A stretch of DNA of 64,000 nucleotides. Source: Lenzites betulinus (Eukaryota; Basidiomycota; Agaricomycetes; Polyporales; Polyporaceae). The stretch is taken from assembly GCA_022264855.1 (NCBI GenBank), contig JABYQU010000015.1, positions 434,001 through 498,000 of the forward strand, written 5' to 3'. The notes beneath the pieces were generated by a model that searched no databases, was not told where the DNA came from, and was given only the letters and a program-made list of their open reading frames with translations. The number at the start of each line of letters is the position of its first letter. The first letter of the stretch is position 1. The position numbers were made by a program, and so were the translations under genes. This document shows positions 32,247 to 45,442 of this stretch, piece by piece.

Positions 32247-35193
32247 ATGCTCAAGTTTTGGCCCTCCACGCCGGCCGATCTAACCCCTCGCGCGGGGCCC
32301 AACGGCCAGGAGCGCAAAAACCCTTTCGAGATGATGTCAAGCATCGCCCAAACGCTCCCCCAGCTCGACCACCCGCATCCTGCCCAACAGGAACAGCCAG
32401 CACAGGCCCAGGAACACCCAGAGCAGGCGCAGGGCCAACCGCCCTCGTTCCACCACCAGCTGCTCAACACCCCGCACCGTCTCCTTTCGCCCTCTATCTT
32501 TGGCGGCCCAGCCTCGCCCGCCGTCAATGGCCCCGAGGCGACATCCCAATTAGGCCCCTTGACGCCCTCCGCGACTCCTCTTCCCGCCGCTCTCCCCACC
32601 ACCAGTCTCTCGCTTCATGCGCCTGTCTTCAAGATGCAACAGCCACCTCCTCCAAAGCGCCAGAACTCCAAGCAGCCCGGCTCGGCGGGCTCCTCGTCCT
32701 CTTCGGGCTCCTCGGCCCCACACACCAACGGCAGGAGCACCCCCGCGACCTCCACCAGCGGCGCGTCTTCATCCAGCCCGCCATCGGGCCCATCCAAGGG
32801 CCAGATCCATGTCAAGCTCATCCAAGCCCGCGGCCTCAATGTCCGATCCACCAGCTCGCGCCCCTACGTCGTCGTTCAGTTTGAGCAGAACGAGTTCGTC
32901 AGCCGGGATCCCACCGACGAAACGGACAAGGAGGTCAAGGGCCTTGCCACCAGCACACTCTCACGGAACTCCTCATCTACCGCGCTCTCTGCACTTGGTG
33001 CTATCAGCGAGAAGGCCAAGGCAAACGGCAACGCGCGGGGTAGCGCGCAGGCCACTCCCTCTTCATCGTTAGGGTCCGGTAAGTCGCAGCTAGCAACCCT
33101 CTTCGCCTCCCGCATATCGGCATACAACCCGGTCTGGAAACATGAGGTCTCATTGTGAGTAGCAATGCCCCACGCCTGGTCAAAGTTCGTCCGGCTCACC
33201 TAGTGCAGCGATGTGACCTCGGAACAGTCCGTCGTCACCATGAGTGTGTACGACCGATCACTGAGCGAACACGCATTCCTGGGAACCGTCCAGCTCAAGC
33301 CTGCACTCGTTCACGAACATTCTATCGACCAATGGTTCAAGTGCGTATCCAGCACCGTATTCCCCACACCATATCACTGACGATTGCAATTACGCGCCAC
33401 CCTTGCGGCGTTCCTCAACGTCTGCCTCCTGTCGTTTCATGCACCCCCGCACATTCAGGCTTCAACCTTTCAAGGAGGAGAATATCACCGGGGAAATCCG
33501 AGTGCAGATTACATTCGAGGCTAACCAGGTACGCACATGACCCGCGTCCGCTAGACGTTATCATCGACTAACCGTTTTCCATCATCTCTCTCACCATCCC
33601 ATACCCCCGGCGCCCTCCCTACCGAACGCGTGTTGACCACGACTGCATTTGCGCACCGTTTGTCATCTTCTGTTCCTGCCATGGTCCGACATTGCCTTCT
33701 CTGGTGTGATCACGACCCGGTTTAGACGAGGCGCGCGCTCACACCTCGTGACTTCGAGTTTTTGAAGCTCATCGGCCGGGGAACTTTCGGCCGAGTGTTC
33801 CAAGTGCGGAAACGCGACACGAAGCGCATATATGCCATGAAAGTCTTATCAAAGCGCGAAATCATCGAAAAGAAAGAAGTCGCGCATACGATCGGCGAGC
33901 GCAAGATCCTACAGCGCTCGCTAGAGTGCCCCTTCCTCGTCGGCCTCAAGTTCTCTTTCCAGACCGAAACAGATCTCTATCTCGTAACCGACTTTAAGAG
34001 CGGCGGAGAGCTATTCTGGCACCTGCAGAAAGAGACGCGGTTCACCGAGGAGCGCGCGAGGTTCTACGTTGCGGAGCTAATCCTTGCGTTGGAACACTTG
34101 CACAAATACGACATCGTGTACCGGTGCGTGTTAATGTGGATTGCGCGTCGTGCAGCATTTTTAAGCCTTCCCTAGTGATTTGAAGCCCGAGAACATCCTA
34201 CTGGATGCGACAGGCCACGTCGCATTATGCGACTTCGGTCTGTCCAAACCCGATCTCAGGTCGGACGAGCTCACCAACACCTTCTGTGGAACGACCGAGT
34301 ACCTTGCCCCCGAGGTGCTCCTCGACGAGCACGGTTACTCCAAGCTTGTTGACTTCTGGAGTCTTGGCGTACTGCTCTTCGAGATGTGCTGTGGATGGAG
34401 TCCATTCTACGCCGAGGACACGCAACAAATGTACAAGAACATCTGTTTCGGCAAGATCAGGTTCCCCAAGGGCGTCATCAACGAGGACGGCAAGCAGTTC
34501 GTCAAAGGAGTAAGTGCCACCGTCCTGCCCACCTCCCAACATGGCTAACCACCATCTCAGCTGCTCAACCGGAATCCGAAGAACCGTCTAGGCGCGCACC
34601 AAGACGCCGCCGACCTCAAGGCACACCCGTTCTTCAAGACGATCGACTGGGAGGCGCTCAGCAAGAAGCAAATAACGCCGCCCTTCAAGCCCGTCGTCGA
34701 GTCCGACGAGTCCGTCGCGAACTTCGACCCCGAGTTCACGTCCGCAGACGTGCGCGACGCCGGGCTCACCGAGCTCGACCTGGACGAGGAGGACCCGTCC
34801 CCGAACTGGGTCGCGCTGAGCAGCAGCGTGCACAACGGCGCGCTGCACACGCCGAACGGCCCGCTCGGCTCGGACCGCCCCGGCCCCGGCCCCGCGCCCG
34901 TGCAGGGCATCGAGATCGCGCAGGCGAAGAAGAAGCGCGACCACGACCCCCCATTGACGAACAGCGTCCAGGAGAACTTCCGCGGGTTCACGTACCATGG
35001 CGAGTCGATCGTCGCGCCCGCCGCGGGCCTCCTCGCGCAGGACGCGCCGGATGCGGAGGAGGAGGACGAGCCGGGGCCGCCGCCGACGGACGAGGAGGAG
35101 GTGGAGAGCGACTCGCCTGCGGGCCGGTACGCGAATGGCCGGAGGAGAGGGGGCGACGCGTTTGACGGGTTCGACGACGATATGCACCTATAA
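32247..35193 (+). CDS. SCH9: AGC protein kinase Sch9 (C2 domain plus kinase)
   Basis: Six exons (introns 33155-33208, 33341-33458, 33529-33725, 34124-34175, 34510-34560) give exactly 824 residues. A disordered, serine/proline-rich N-terminus leads to a C2 domain (GQIHVKLIQARGLNVRSTSS to RVQITFEANQ). The kinase follows: FLKLIGRGTFGRVFQVRKR (P-loop), YAMKVL (catalytic Lys), IVYRDLKPENILLD (HRD as YRD), CDFGLSK (DFG) and activation loop TNTFCGTTEYLAPEV with the PDK1-site threonine. The C-tail carries PPFKPVVESDESVANFDPEF, LTNSVQENFRGFTYHGES with the FxxFTY hydrophobic motif, and an acidic end. In yeast TORC1 phosphorylates this tail to promote ribosome synthesis and restrain Rim15. Confidence 0.93.
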
Positions 35194-35647
35194 CGACTCC
35201 CGGTTTGCGGGAGCTGCCTTCCTTTCGCTGCACATTCCGCTTCGCCACATACAGGGCCAACTTCCCCTTTCTCCCTTACCGCGCCGCCGGAAGGTTTCCC
35301 CGCACGGACTTGTACACCCAATCTTCGAGATACTCACACTCATCCATCCCCTTTCTTCCTGTCATTTTCGACATGCGATCTGTTGTAGGCTTCCCCCCAC
35401 ACGTTGCATTATACGTCCCATGTTAAGCTCCGGTAGTGTACGCGCCTGCTGCGTTCGCGTGTCGTATGCACCAGGGCCAATGTAGTAATAAAACGCAATC
35501 TGTACTAGTGGTACTTTCACATCCATCGCGCGTCTGCGGAGAGTTCGAAACGACCGGGCTGCAGCAATGCGCGTATTGCATTGATCCCGTAGCGGAAAAG
35601 GTACATATGTCTATGGCAAGTGCATCTACAAGCTAGTGCGAGCCGTG
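35194..35647. other. Convergent 3' region of SCH9 and APD1
   Basis: 454 bases between two stop codons. An AATAAA hexamer at 35487-35492 on the plus strand, 294 bases after the SCH9 stop, is a plausible poly(A) signal. Nothing else is visible. Confidence 0.45.
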
Positions 35648-37098
35648 CTACCAGTCGTTGAGCGTCTTGCGCCCCGGATGGCAGAGGTTCATCCCGCCGC
35701 GCAGGAGTGAGGGGAGGATCCGCCCCCCAATGATCGTCTCCCGCACTATCGCGTCCACCTCGTGCGGCGTCACCCGCCCGTACCACACAGACACGCCGCG
35801 CGGGGTGTTGATCTGTCCACCACGCGTATGTTAGCGCACTAGCCTCATACAGCGGAAGCATGACGGAAGGGAGAATGGGGGAAAGGAAGGCGCGAAGACA
35901 CAGGAAAAGAAGCGAGAGAAAAGGGGGGAAGCACGCACGATGACGTTCCCGGCGTACTTGTGCCCGCCGATGTGCGAGCAGTAGAGGATGAGCGCGCGCT
36001 TGTGTTCTGCATTCCCGGCGTCGACGCCCTGCAGCTGCTGGCGGAGCGCGGCGTGCTTCTCGTCCGCGGTGCCGGGGAGGTCCTCGAGGGACGGCTCGTG
36101 CATCGTCGAGTCGTCCACCTGCGTGTGGACTTCCCAGCCTTGCCGTTCAAGCGACAGCGTCAACGCTGCATCCGGAAACGTAAGTATTCGGGGTGCACAC
36201 GGGGTGGCCGCTGCGGGTGCGCACCGTGCTCGAGCTTCGGTGCGGCAATTGCACATCGGTTGTCTCGCCGCTTATGCGAGCCTATATATATTTATGGCGA
36301 GTTAGTAAGAGCTGCGGTCAGCAGGGACGAGCGGGCCTACACAGGAGGATCACGCATGAGTAAGGGATGATCCACGACCTGACTGGCGTGCTCCCCGCAG
36401 GGACCTCGTACAGCTCCAGGCTCGGGCTGACCGCGTGCGTCCAGAGCTGCTCGGCGCCGTCGTGCGTGCGCGCGACCTCCGTGACGAGCCGGTAGTCCGG
36501 GAAGACGAGCACGCTGTCCGTGGCGTGGTCCGCGGAGACGGTGCGGTGGCTGCCGTTCAGGATCGTGACGCGCCTGTTCTTCGCGAGGTTGGACGAGTCG
36601 AAGACGCCCACGACGTGCGAGCCGTGCGCGCCGCCGTCCTTGGGCCTCTTCGAGGGGTCCTTGTCTTTCGGCGGGCGGCCGGAGGAGGAGAGCTCGTTGA
36701 CGTACGCGGCGAGGGTGCCCTTGGCGTCCGTGACCTCGCGGACCCAGTCCGACTTTCCGGTCGAGATGACGATCTGCGCGAAGGTCAGGATGCGTTCCAC
36801 GGAGGGAAAAAGGGTGCGGACGCGCACCTGACGAGCGTAGGGCTTCACGGAGCCAAGCATCTCGGTCTCCATGTCCACATCGAACTTGGGGTACTCATCG
36901 TGGCCTGATGGAAGCAGGTTAGCAATAGAGCACCGGACGCGAGCAGCCCTGGGTCTTGCCTACGTCGCACGGATCCGCGCACGCTCTACATGGCGCATCC
37001 GATATCGGGATGTCGGCCGCCGCCAGCTGCACCGAGGTGAGGTCCACGTCTGTATTCTGGCCGAGGGCCAAAGCCTTGAGTTTCCGGAAGGCGCTCAT
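35648..37098 (-). CDS. APD1: Apd1/Aim32-type thioredoxin-like [2Fe-2S] protein (sucrase/ferredoxin-like)
   Basis: Six exons give exactly 365 residues when the first intron (36905-36959) is taken as a GC-AG intron; the other four are GT-AG. The N-terminus has a CRACADPCDVGHDEYPKFDV block. The middle has VISTGKSDWVREV, then the long insert SSSGRPPKDKDPSKRPKDGG. Then come RSWIIPYSCVILLCSHKRRD, NRCAIAAPKLEHALTLSLER and LILYCSHIGGHKYAGNVIIN with the paired His/Cys expected to bind the cluster, and NTPRGVSVWYGRVTPHEVDA. Apd1 proteins carry a His/Cys-ligated 2Fe-2S cluster and help resist oxidative and metal stress. Apd1 and Aim32 are paralogues in yeast; Apd1-like is favoured, since no mitochondrial presequence is evident. 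Confidence 0.82.
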
Positions 37099-37965
37099 AA
37101 TGCCGAGGGACGGTGTGGTGGGTGTTTCTGGGAGAACAGTGCTGGTCGGCTAGCGAGGGTATATGTGCGTGCGCAGCGAGTGGTTCGGCGGGCGTTTGGA
37201 GGTCGTGCGGCGCGAGGCCGACGATAGGAGCGGCGTAAAGGACATCGAGAACACGGACGATCGCCGGCGGGCGTAATTCAGTGGTGGCCCTCGACTCCCC
37301 GCGGTCTGACGCATCCCCCCGGCTCATTTTTCTATCAGATAAGATCCGCCACTGCGCTTCGGCGTACCTGTGGGGCCGCGCGCTTCTTTGCTGCTGCGTC
37401 CTCCGAGTCCGACGTCCTCCACTGCAAAGGTCACCATCATGTTCACGTTATGTGGACAACACAGCGTTAGCGACAATCACGAGCGACAGTATAGCATCCA
37501 CACACGCGCCTGTGACTCTGACTCACTGTGATACAGCACTACGTGGCCGCGGTGCATCATCACCGGTAATGCGACCGCAGTGACAGCGCCGAACAGCCAG
37601 CGCTGCGAGACTCGTGTCGGCGTTTCATCTGTTGCAAAAGCCAGAGCAACTTAGTACCGTACACTGGGGTAGCGGTACATTCGACCTTGGGAAAACAGCG
37701 TCGGGACGAGTTCAAGACGGCTAGCAGACGTCCGGTATGAGGCACATTACCCATGGCCTTTATGATGACACCTCCACCGCGTACCTTTCGATGTCCACGA
37801 CCATGACTCTTCGGACCAGGCCTCTCTCGTTGGGCCGTCATAACTACACGCCTAGCCCTCATCGGGTGCGGTTTTCTCCTGGGCCGAGTCCTTGGCTACC
37901 ATCCTTCTCCCACAACTCTACAGATCTGGCAATTCATCTTGTCCACAGCCATGGTACATTGTCGC

Positions 37966-38119
37966 ACGGCAGGCAGTGGCTCGTTGCCGCCCGAGCAAAA
38001 CCTCTCCATAAACCGCGACAAGAGGTGAACACTGGATAAAAATCATGAACTCAGTGCAACTCACTCATAACACGATAAGTCGGCCGAAAGTTGACATCTT
38101 GTCTCAGCTTTTGGGCCCG
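37966..38119 (+). repeat. Diverged dispersed repeat, copy 1
   Basis: About 150 bases starting ACGGCAGGCAG can be aligned base for base, with many substitutions and few gaps, to 44205-44354 in the same orientation. Shared anchors are CGTTGCCG, ACAAGAGG, CACTGGA/CCCTGGA before CTAAAA/TAAAA, and ACGATAA-TCGGCC. It is probably a relic of a transposable element. Confidence 0.6.
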
Positions 38120-39236
38120 TTTTAGCCTATCCCCAATGGTCTGAAACCGCTGTGTTGTAAGTTTCCCGCGGTCCTTCCGACCTCCCGGGAAGTTGGAACA
38201 GACATCTGGTACCGCGGTTTGTGAACACTGCGTACACGCCCAGTTGCCCATGAGGTCGGGTGGAGGTTTCGAAAGGAGACGCCCGGGGGATATGTAACGG
38301 ATGGCTGATGGACGTCAGGCCGGTATCATGCGAATATTTACCTGGCGATACCGTGAGGATAATCAGCAGAAATAACCCGGCAGACAACTGCCTCGATGTT
38401 CGCTCGAGACGGGCGCTATATCCGCCCGACCTCTGAGCGGAATCCTCAGATATCTAGTGCAGAGACGCCCTAAGTGTGGGAGCTTGAGAGGGCGCTTCGT
38501 ACTTGGGGAATCGACAGTTCTGCATGCTGTCTCTCTTTCCTTCTCCAATGTCTCTGTGTCTTGCTATTTTACCTCACCCTCAGGCTCGCCGTCTCATGGT
38601 ACTACTTGTGATCTCCTTCGCTGGTCCACATCGTCTCCTCTTCAGCCTCAAGTTTCCACTGAAGGACATCTAGCTGGGTAAGTCGCTCGTCCATGCCTCG
38701 TAGTAGTCGCCGCTAGTCGCCGTCGACATCCCAACTCCTCTCCGTGCAAAGCACGCCTTTCCCACCCCTGTATATGCTTCTTTCATGAGTAACATACTAT
38801 GTATCACTGTCCTGCTGTACTTCGCCCATCCACATATGATATATTTGTGTACCCCTGCAATATTTCCAGCTGTCGCTGGCATGACAAGCGCCCGGATTGC
38901 TGCCTCCTGGACACAGGCGTCTAGCTGTAGATATCCTCAGGACACCTGCGAGAGAGCCGGCGGACGCCTGCGTCTAATTTCGTGGTAATATTCGCGACCC
39001 GATATCTACTCGACGATTGGTGATAAATATGTTTCAAAGTTCCGCACCAGTCTCAAGTAAATATCCTAATCCGCGAGATATCTACGGACACCAACCCCCT
39101 TTAGGCGTGTATGGCAGTTGCATGCTCTCCCACAGAAGCGCGCCTTGGCGTACACCCAAGGCGCTCCCTGAGGCCGGTACGATTCCACGGTACGTCGACC
39201 ACCGCCTGTCATTGCTAGGAACCGGATCCGTGGCCT

Positions 39237-39243
39237 TGCGCTC
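39237..39243 (+). promoter_or_regulatory. Putative metal response element TGCGCTC
   Basis: Matches the MRE consensus TGCRCNC described in white-rot peroxidase promoters and lies 387 bases upstream of the peroxidase ATG. Seven-base motifs arise by chance, so this is only suggestive. Confidence 0.35.
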
Positions 39244-39388
39244 TCCGACCCCAACCGTGGAACCGGTCCCTGGAGTCCGTGTTCCGGCTTGGCGGAAACA
39301 TCGTTAATGACCGTTAGCGATGTTGTAACGCCTCCGTTCCTCATCGCGGCTAGCGGGGTAACCTGTCCGCCTTGGCTCATTTCCCTGA

Positions 39389-39395
39389 GAGTGCA
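39389..39395 (-). promoter_or_regulatory. Putative metal response element (reverse orientation)
   Basis: GAGTGCA on the plus strand is TGCACTC on the minus strand, a match to TGCRCNC, 229-235 bases upstream of the peroxidase ATG. Same caution as for the other copy. Confidence 0.35.
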
Positions 39396-39548
39396 CCTCA
39401 TCGCCACCACCCCCTTGCTATACAACTTGGACATCTGTGTGCGTTTCGCAAACGGCAGATGCGCCATTGGTCACTGCCTGGCCTGGCGTATGTGCCGTCT
39501 GAACGGCATGAACAACTTCACGAAACACGTACGGGCACGAAGGCGAGG

Positions 39549-39554
39549 TATAAA
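39549..39554 (+). promoter_or_regulatory. TATA box of the manganese peroxidase gene
   Basis: TATAAA, followed by GGC, lies 75 bases upstream of the ATG at 39624. The spacing matches known class II peroxidase promoters with short leaders. Confidence 0.65.
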
Positions 39555-39617
39555 GGCAAAAGACATCCGTCGTCGGAAAGCAGACTCCTCGAAGCCTCTT
39601 ACAGCACATCTAGGTAG

Positions 39618-41090
<1,473 letters not shown>

Positions 41091-41312
41091 GTGCGAGGCA
41101 CGGTGTTGCAAGGGGATGATTAGTCGTAGACTCGGTGGTTTCGTTAGTTGCACTTTGCACGGACTTTTGGCTGTACATATTCGTTAGCCATGTGGTATAT
41201 ATCGTTGGGATTATTGTGATACATATACTTCCGCATGGCAGCACGGGCGAGGACAGAGGGAGCCGCGCCTGCGACCCATAGTGATTATTTTCCGTAAGTA
41301 CAATACATGCAG

Positions 41313-42650
41313 TCAGTTGCCAGATGTCTTGGCCTTCTTCGTTTTCTTCCGAGATGCGCTGGTATCTACTGCTGCGCTATCTGTAGACTGGGCTGACGGT
41401 ATCGCCTCGGTTTGCCCACTCTGTTCCAAAGTCCGTTTCTTGCCATTGGCACCTGAATCAGGAAGCACTTCTGGTGGTGGTTGGTCGAGCACCATCTCGG
41501 CGTCCGGTGCATCCTGCCACGTCGATCCATTTGGTGGGATGACCACTTTGGGTTCTGACAGGACGGCGCGGTAGGTCCGCCGCGTTTCTATATGTAACAT
41601 GAGTTCACGTTGCTATGACTCAGAAAGCACATTGGCACTTACGAGCGCGGAGCACAAGTGATTGTGCGACCTTTGTCGACGCGGCATGAGCTACATCTTG
41701 CGATACGCCCAGGACCGTTATTCTGCGTACGCATGTGAGAACGCCCCGCTTTCAAGTAATCATAGAAGAGACAATAAACATACAGATTCGCGACATCGCG
41801 TGGGGCTCGCAGATCCGCTTCGTTGAAGACCCCGCCGCTCACGAGGATGCCCTTCCCCTTCGTCACTCGCGCAACCTCGCGCGCGGCGGCCCACCAGTTC
41901 CGTTTTGCGCCTGCACCGCTCTCGCCCGCGCTCGAGATGCCCAGGGCTGGGTCTCCCTCCGCGCCAAGCGCGCCGGAGTAGTTGATTTCGAAGACTGCGC
42001 CATTCTTCAGCGCAGCTCTAATGAGGGTGTGTTTGAGATGGAACGGAAGGCGCGGGAGGGTGAGCGGGAGGGAGATGATGTGCGTGGTGAGTGGAGTTGG
42101 TTGGGTGTGGGTGAGACAGGCAAGGGAGAACGATGCGGCTGTGGTTGGCACAAGGGCTAGTAGGTCATACGGCGCAAACAGGGAGGCGTTCCCGTTCGTC
42201 TATAGAATAGTAAGATGCCGAGCTTTCGCGCAAGATGCGTTGATAGGACGCACCAGGCCAAACCCCTTCTCGCTTTCCTCGTCAAGCACGATAGTCAACC
42301 GCTTCAAATATACCACACCCTGTCTTTGCCGCAGTTGGCCTAGAAGTGGATCGAGCGTGTTGACATGACTTTTGGGGTCAACTCTACGTTCGGCGATTTG
42401 GTTGAACGCGATGATAGAGTATCCTACTAACCGGGACATGATCAGCAAAAATTGATTCATAACATTCAGAGAGGCACAGACAATGTACGAGGGCATCCAA
42501 CCGGCTCTCTATGGCGGTGATTTGCGCCGGACTGAATGCAGGTGGTGGACCGCTGTGTTCCTGCTGCTTGCCCTTTCCTTTCTTTGACCCAGCTTGACTC
42601 AGCTGCTGTTTCGAAAGGGTTGGTATTGGAACATTGAGGTCTGCGAACAT
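41313..42650 (-). CDS. RPP1: Ribonuclease P/MRP protein subunit p30 (Rpp1)
   Basis: Several exons, about 370 residues. The N-terminal MFADLNVP, VHLGYSIIAFNQIAERRVDP, YLKRLTIVLDEESEKGFGL and LFAPYDLLALVPTTAASFSL, then ISLPLTLPRLPFHLKHTLIR, FEINYSGALG and the strand GILVSGGVFNEADLRAPRDV outline the TIM-barrel (PHP-like) fold of the Rpp30/Rpp1 family. The tail is lysine-rich with KKTKKAKT, a probable nuclear signal. Rpp1 is a core protein of RNase P (pre-tRNA 5' maturation) and RNase MRP (rRNA processing). It lies convergent with the peroxidase gene, 222 bases apart. ATG 42650 starts the conserved MFADLN-VP block. Confidence 0.9.
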
Positions 42651-43043
42651 GCTACAGGGAGCCACAAGTAGGATGGTCGAACAGAGGATTAAAGCACGAG
42701 AATCGAGATCGCCGCGGCAAGCCACTTTGGGCGCCTGTATGTTTTCCGTCTTTATCGGAGCGACACAATGTTTGAACCTTCCACCGTCCGGCCCACTGCA
42801 AGCGCCGACTCGGAGTATGTTACTACGAAGTTCAGCCTTCGTTCCTATTGAACCTCAGGCCTCAGCGTGATTCATTGTACTTTTTCACCATGATGTATCT
42901 TTAGATACCATCTTAACTGACATAGAGTGTGCCCGCACCAGTTACGCTGAGGAGTCTGACAAACTGCACTCTGTAAGTGTGATATGCAATACTAGGAAAG
43001 TGCCGCCTAGACGTCGGCGCAGACCTTGCGTGTGTTCGGAGCC

Positions 43044-44086
43044 ATGCGGCCGGACCCGTTCTGCCTGGACCTACTATACAGCTCCGAGAAGGGCCGCGGC
43101 GCGCAGGAAAAGCTGCTTCAATATTGCAATCCGGGTGACCTTGCACGCAAGGTAATGATTAGGTAGACCTAAGGAAACGCGAAAAGTGCCTATTAATACC
43201 CTACTAGCTCGGACCACTGGTGAGTTCACTAGCCTGCACATGCAACTGGCATCGTTAACAATACTACTTAGGGGGCGCCGTATGCTGTCGACACAGAGAC
43301 ACTGAGTAACGTTAAGTCTGACTCATTGAGTATAGCTCCAAGGTATTTTGATCTGTGACTCTGCCTTGCGGCCGCGCACATCAAATAATACGCCTTGGTA
43401 CCCCCCTTGTGCAAGAACTGCTTGGCCGAGGTACCGGTCTTTCCGCCAAATTACGTTGAACGACCACCATGAAGAGCAGAATAGCTGCCCCGTCCTTCAT
43501 ATGCTGGACATATCGTGTTGCACGAACACTGGGACAAGGCCGCCAGGGTATGATCTTGTGTCAGGCCGACATGAACCAACAAGTCACCGCCCGTGAGCAA
43601 CCAATGACACGAGAGGAGATCGCAAGACGCCAAGCAGCCCCATTTATCCAAAGGCCTACACCGGCTTGGATTGCCAAGCTGTTGAGTTCCGAAAAGACAC
43701 AGGTCAGTCTTGGTATTACTATACAGCTGATGAATTATTCTGTGTAAGGCGGGATAAGGGTGTCAGCGGCGTTAGTGCTGGCCGCTCGAGCAGCTGATGC
43801 ACCTCACCCTACAGGATAATGGCGAAGCAAGAGCAAGACATTGTGGCACCCGCTCAGCTAGTGTGAGTTCGCCGCTCGAGCAGGCTAGGGGCCAGGGAAT
43901 GTACAGTCTCATGACGCCCATGGACACTAGTTTCACGCTGATTACGCCAAAGGTACGTTTGAGGATATCGAAGTTGTGTATTGAACGTCTGATTCAATGT
44001 AGAACAATTATGCAGATGAGTCCTTCCCGACCCATTTGCATCCGGGCGGCGACGATGATTCTGATGGCTTGCTCAGAAGTAGATAA
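43044..44086 (+). CDS. Cryptic multi-exon gene, unknown function
   Basis: No single open frame here is long, but seven short exons (43044-43151, 43208-43219, 43272-43342, 43416-43491, 43565-43702, 43815-43952, 44003-44086) join through GT-AG introns of 50-112 bases into exactly 208 codons plus stop. Segments look protein-like: MRPDPFCLDLLYSSEKGRG, KLLQYCNPGDLARK, GAPYAVDTETLSNVKSD, MTREEIARRQAAPFIQRPTP, GMYSLMTPMDTSFTLITPK and YADESFPTHLHPGGDDDSDG. I do not recognise the family. The donor at 43492 (GTCCTT) and the 12-base second exon are the weakest points. A further coding-like exon with a GTAAGT donor ends near 42977, so the true start may lie upstream. It sits between RPP1 and a repeat relic. 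Confidence 0.4.
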
Positions 44087-44204
44087 GTAGAACCTCAACA
44101 TCGTCAACAAGTTTGCGCGTGACAGACTTCTAATATTCGCCTGAACTTGAAGTGTCTCTCCGCTGGCATGGCAAGCAGACTCAAGTGCTCACCTTCAACG
44201 ATAT

Positions 44205-44354
44205 ACGGCAGGCAGCGGCCCGTTGCCGATCGAGTAAGACGCTTTCAAAAACCGAAACAAGAGGCAAACCCTGGACTAAAATTGTTTGCGACTCCCTCAA
44301 AATACGATAACTCGGCCTGAAGTCGGTACATATCGTTTCGACTTTTACGCCGGT
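44205..44354 (+). repeat. Diverged dispersed repeat, copy 2
   Basis: Same orientation as 37966-38119 and aligned over its whole length. Its right end runs into the 5' part of the orphan open frame that starts at 44286, which makes a transposon origin for that frame more likely. Confidence 0.6.
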
Positions 44355-44855
44355 GTCTATGTGTGGTATGCCCGCCGTGATAACCGGGCGAGCTTCAAGG
44401 CCTCCCATCGAACAATCCGCGATGATTTAGAAGGGCAGAACACCTGGAGCATGTGCATGAACATGTTGATCACCGAAGCGGCGAAACCCGACGGCCCCCA
44501 TACGCGCCTGGCACGGACGGAGTTCACACTCTCGGCGCTCGCGCAGGACGACACGGACTCGCTCCTGGAATTCCGGCGTAAGCAGCCTCACGGTCACCTG
44601 CGCGACACCTCGCGACACCTCCCTGCGAGCCGCTGCCACCGCTCGCTGCGGACATTACGCCTCATGCATTGGCATGCTTCAAGGGACGACATTCCGCAGC
44701 TCGCGTGGTGGCTCGCGAGTTGCTTGCTGCTCTGCCTGCGCGTGCGCGTGCGCATGCTCGAGCGCGCGGGTGCGATACGCGTCCTGCAGTGCTCGCGCCG
44801 GCGAACAGGTTCGGCGCGTCATGCGCTGGTCTGTTCAGGGTTGATCCTGGCCTGA
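44286..44855 (+). other. Orphan open reading frame, 189 codons, possible relic
   Basis: Starts inside the dispersed repeat. Residues 45-97 (for example TWSMCMNMLITEAAKPDGPH and FTLSALAQDDTDSLLEF) have a protein-like composition. After a GTAAGC donor-like site at 44579 the frame becomes arginine-rich and repetitive, as in non-coding GC-rich DNA. No family was recognised. It could be one exon of a lost gene or a fragment of a mobile element. Confidence 0.25.
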
Positions 44856-45442
44856 TCACATCCTCGATAACCTTGGGACGGCAATGGGGCTGATGCGTTC
44901 CGCATTTCGTTTACAACGCGGCCCTGCGGGGTCGGGCACAGGCGCAGCCGATCCAAGATTTCAATCCTACCGTGGATTTAAAATTACTGGGCGGCCCGTT
45001 TCGTACTGGCTGCGTCCCTAATTGCAACGCGTTGTCGCGAGATATATTACACCTGGCAATGAGATCATGGCGAAGGCGGCGCGTTACATCAAGATTCGTG
45101 CAGCAGCAGTGCTCAGCGCGTCGGCTTTGCATCGCACGACGCGGGTGAAGTACAGTATCTTTAAAAGTCACGTTAGCGTGGTTGGGTACTCTATGCAATA
45201 AATACATTAGCGACATAAGCATGCTGAGCTACATATTATAGATACAATTGGTCGGGTATGATAGGTCCTCCCCCGCACAGAAGGCTACACAGCAGCGTCC
45301 GCTCCGAGTTCCAGAATCAGCGCCGGATATCGAACGCACGCGACGACATCAGAACTGAAATGTCCGTGGGCGGAACGGCCCTAAGCAGGGGGCGAGAGTA
45401 TAGTAACGGTAAAAAGGAAAGAATAGCGCGCGCGAGAGCACG

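Larger units (their letters stand above)
44087..45442. other. Gene-poor interval with repeat copy 2 and an orphan ORF
   Basis: 1.36 kb between the cryptic gene and the UIM-protein stop. It contains the second dispersed repeat (44205-44354) and a 189-codon frame (44286-44855). The remainder, 44856-45442, shows nothing I can assign. Confidence 0.4.

Noticed and set aside
37265..37330. tRNA-like stretch (AATTCAGTGGT resembling a D-loop).
   Set aside because: No GGTTCGAAT-type B box at the proper distance and no acceptor-stem pairing. Not a tRNA gene.
43935..43951. CGCTGATTACGCCAAAG resembles the start of the lacZ-alpha vector region.
   Set aside because: Only part of the word matches. It lies in a plausible exon with normal codon use, and no vector sequence flanks it, so cloning contamination is not supported.
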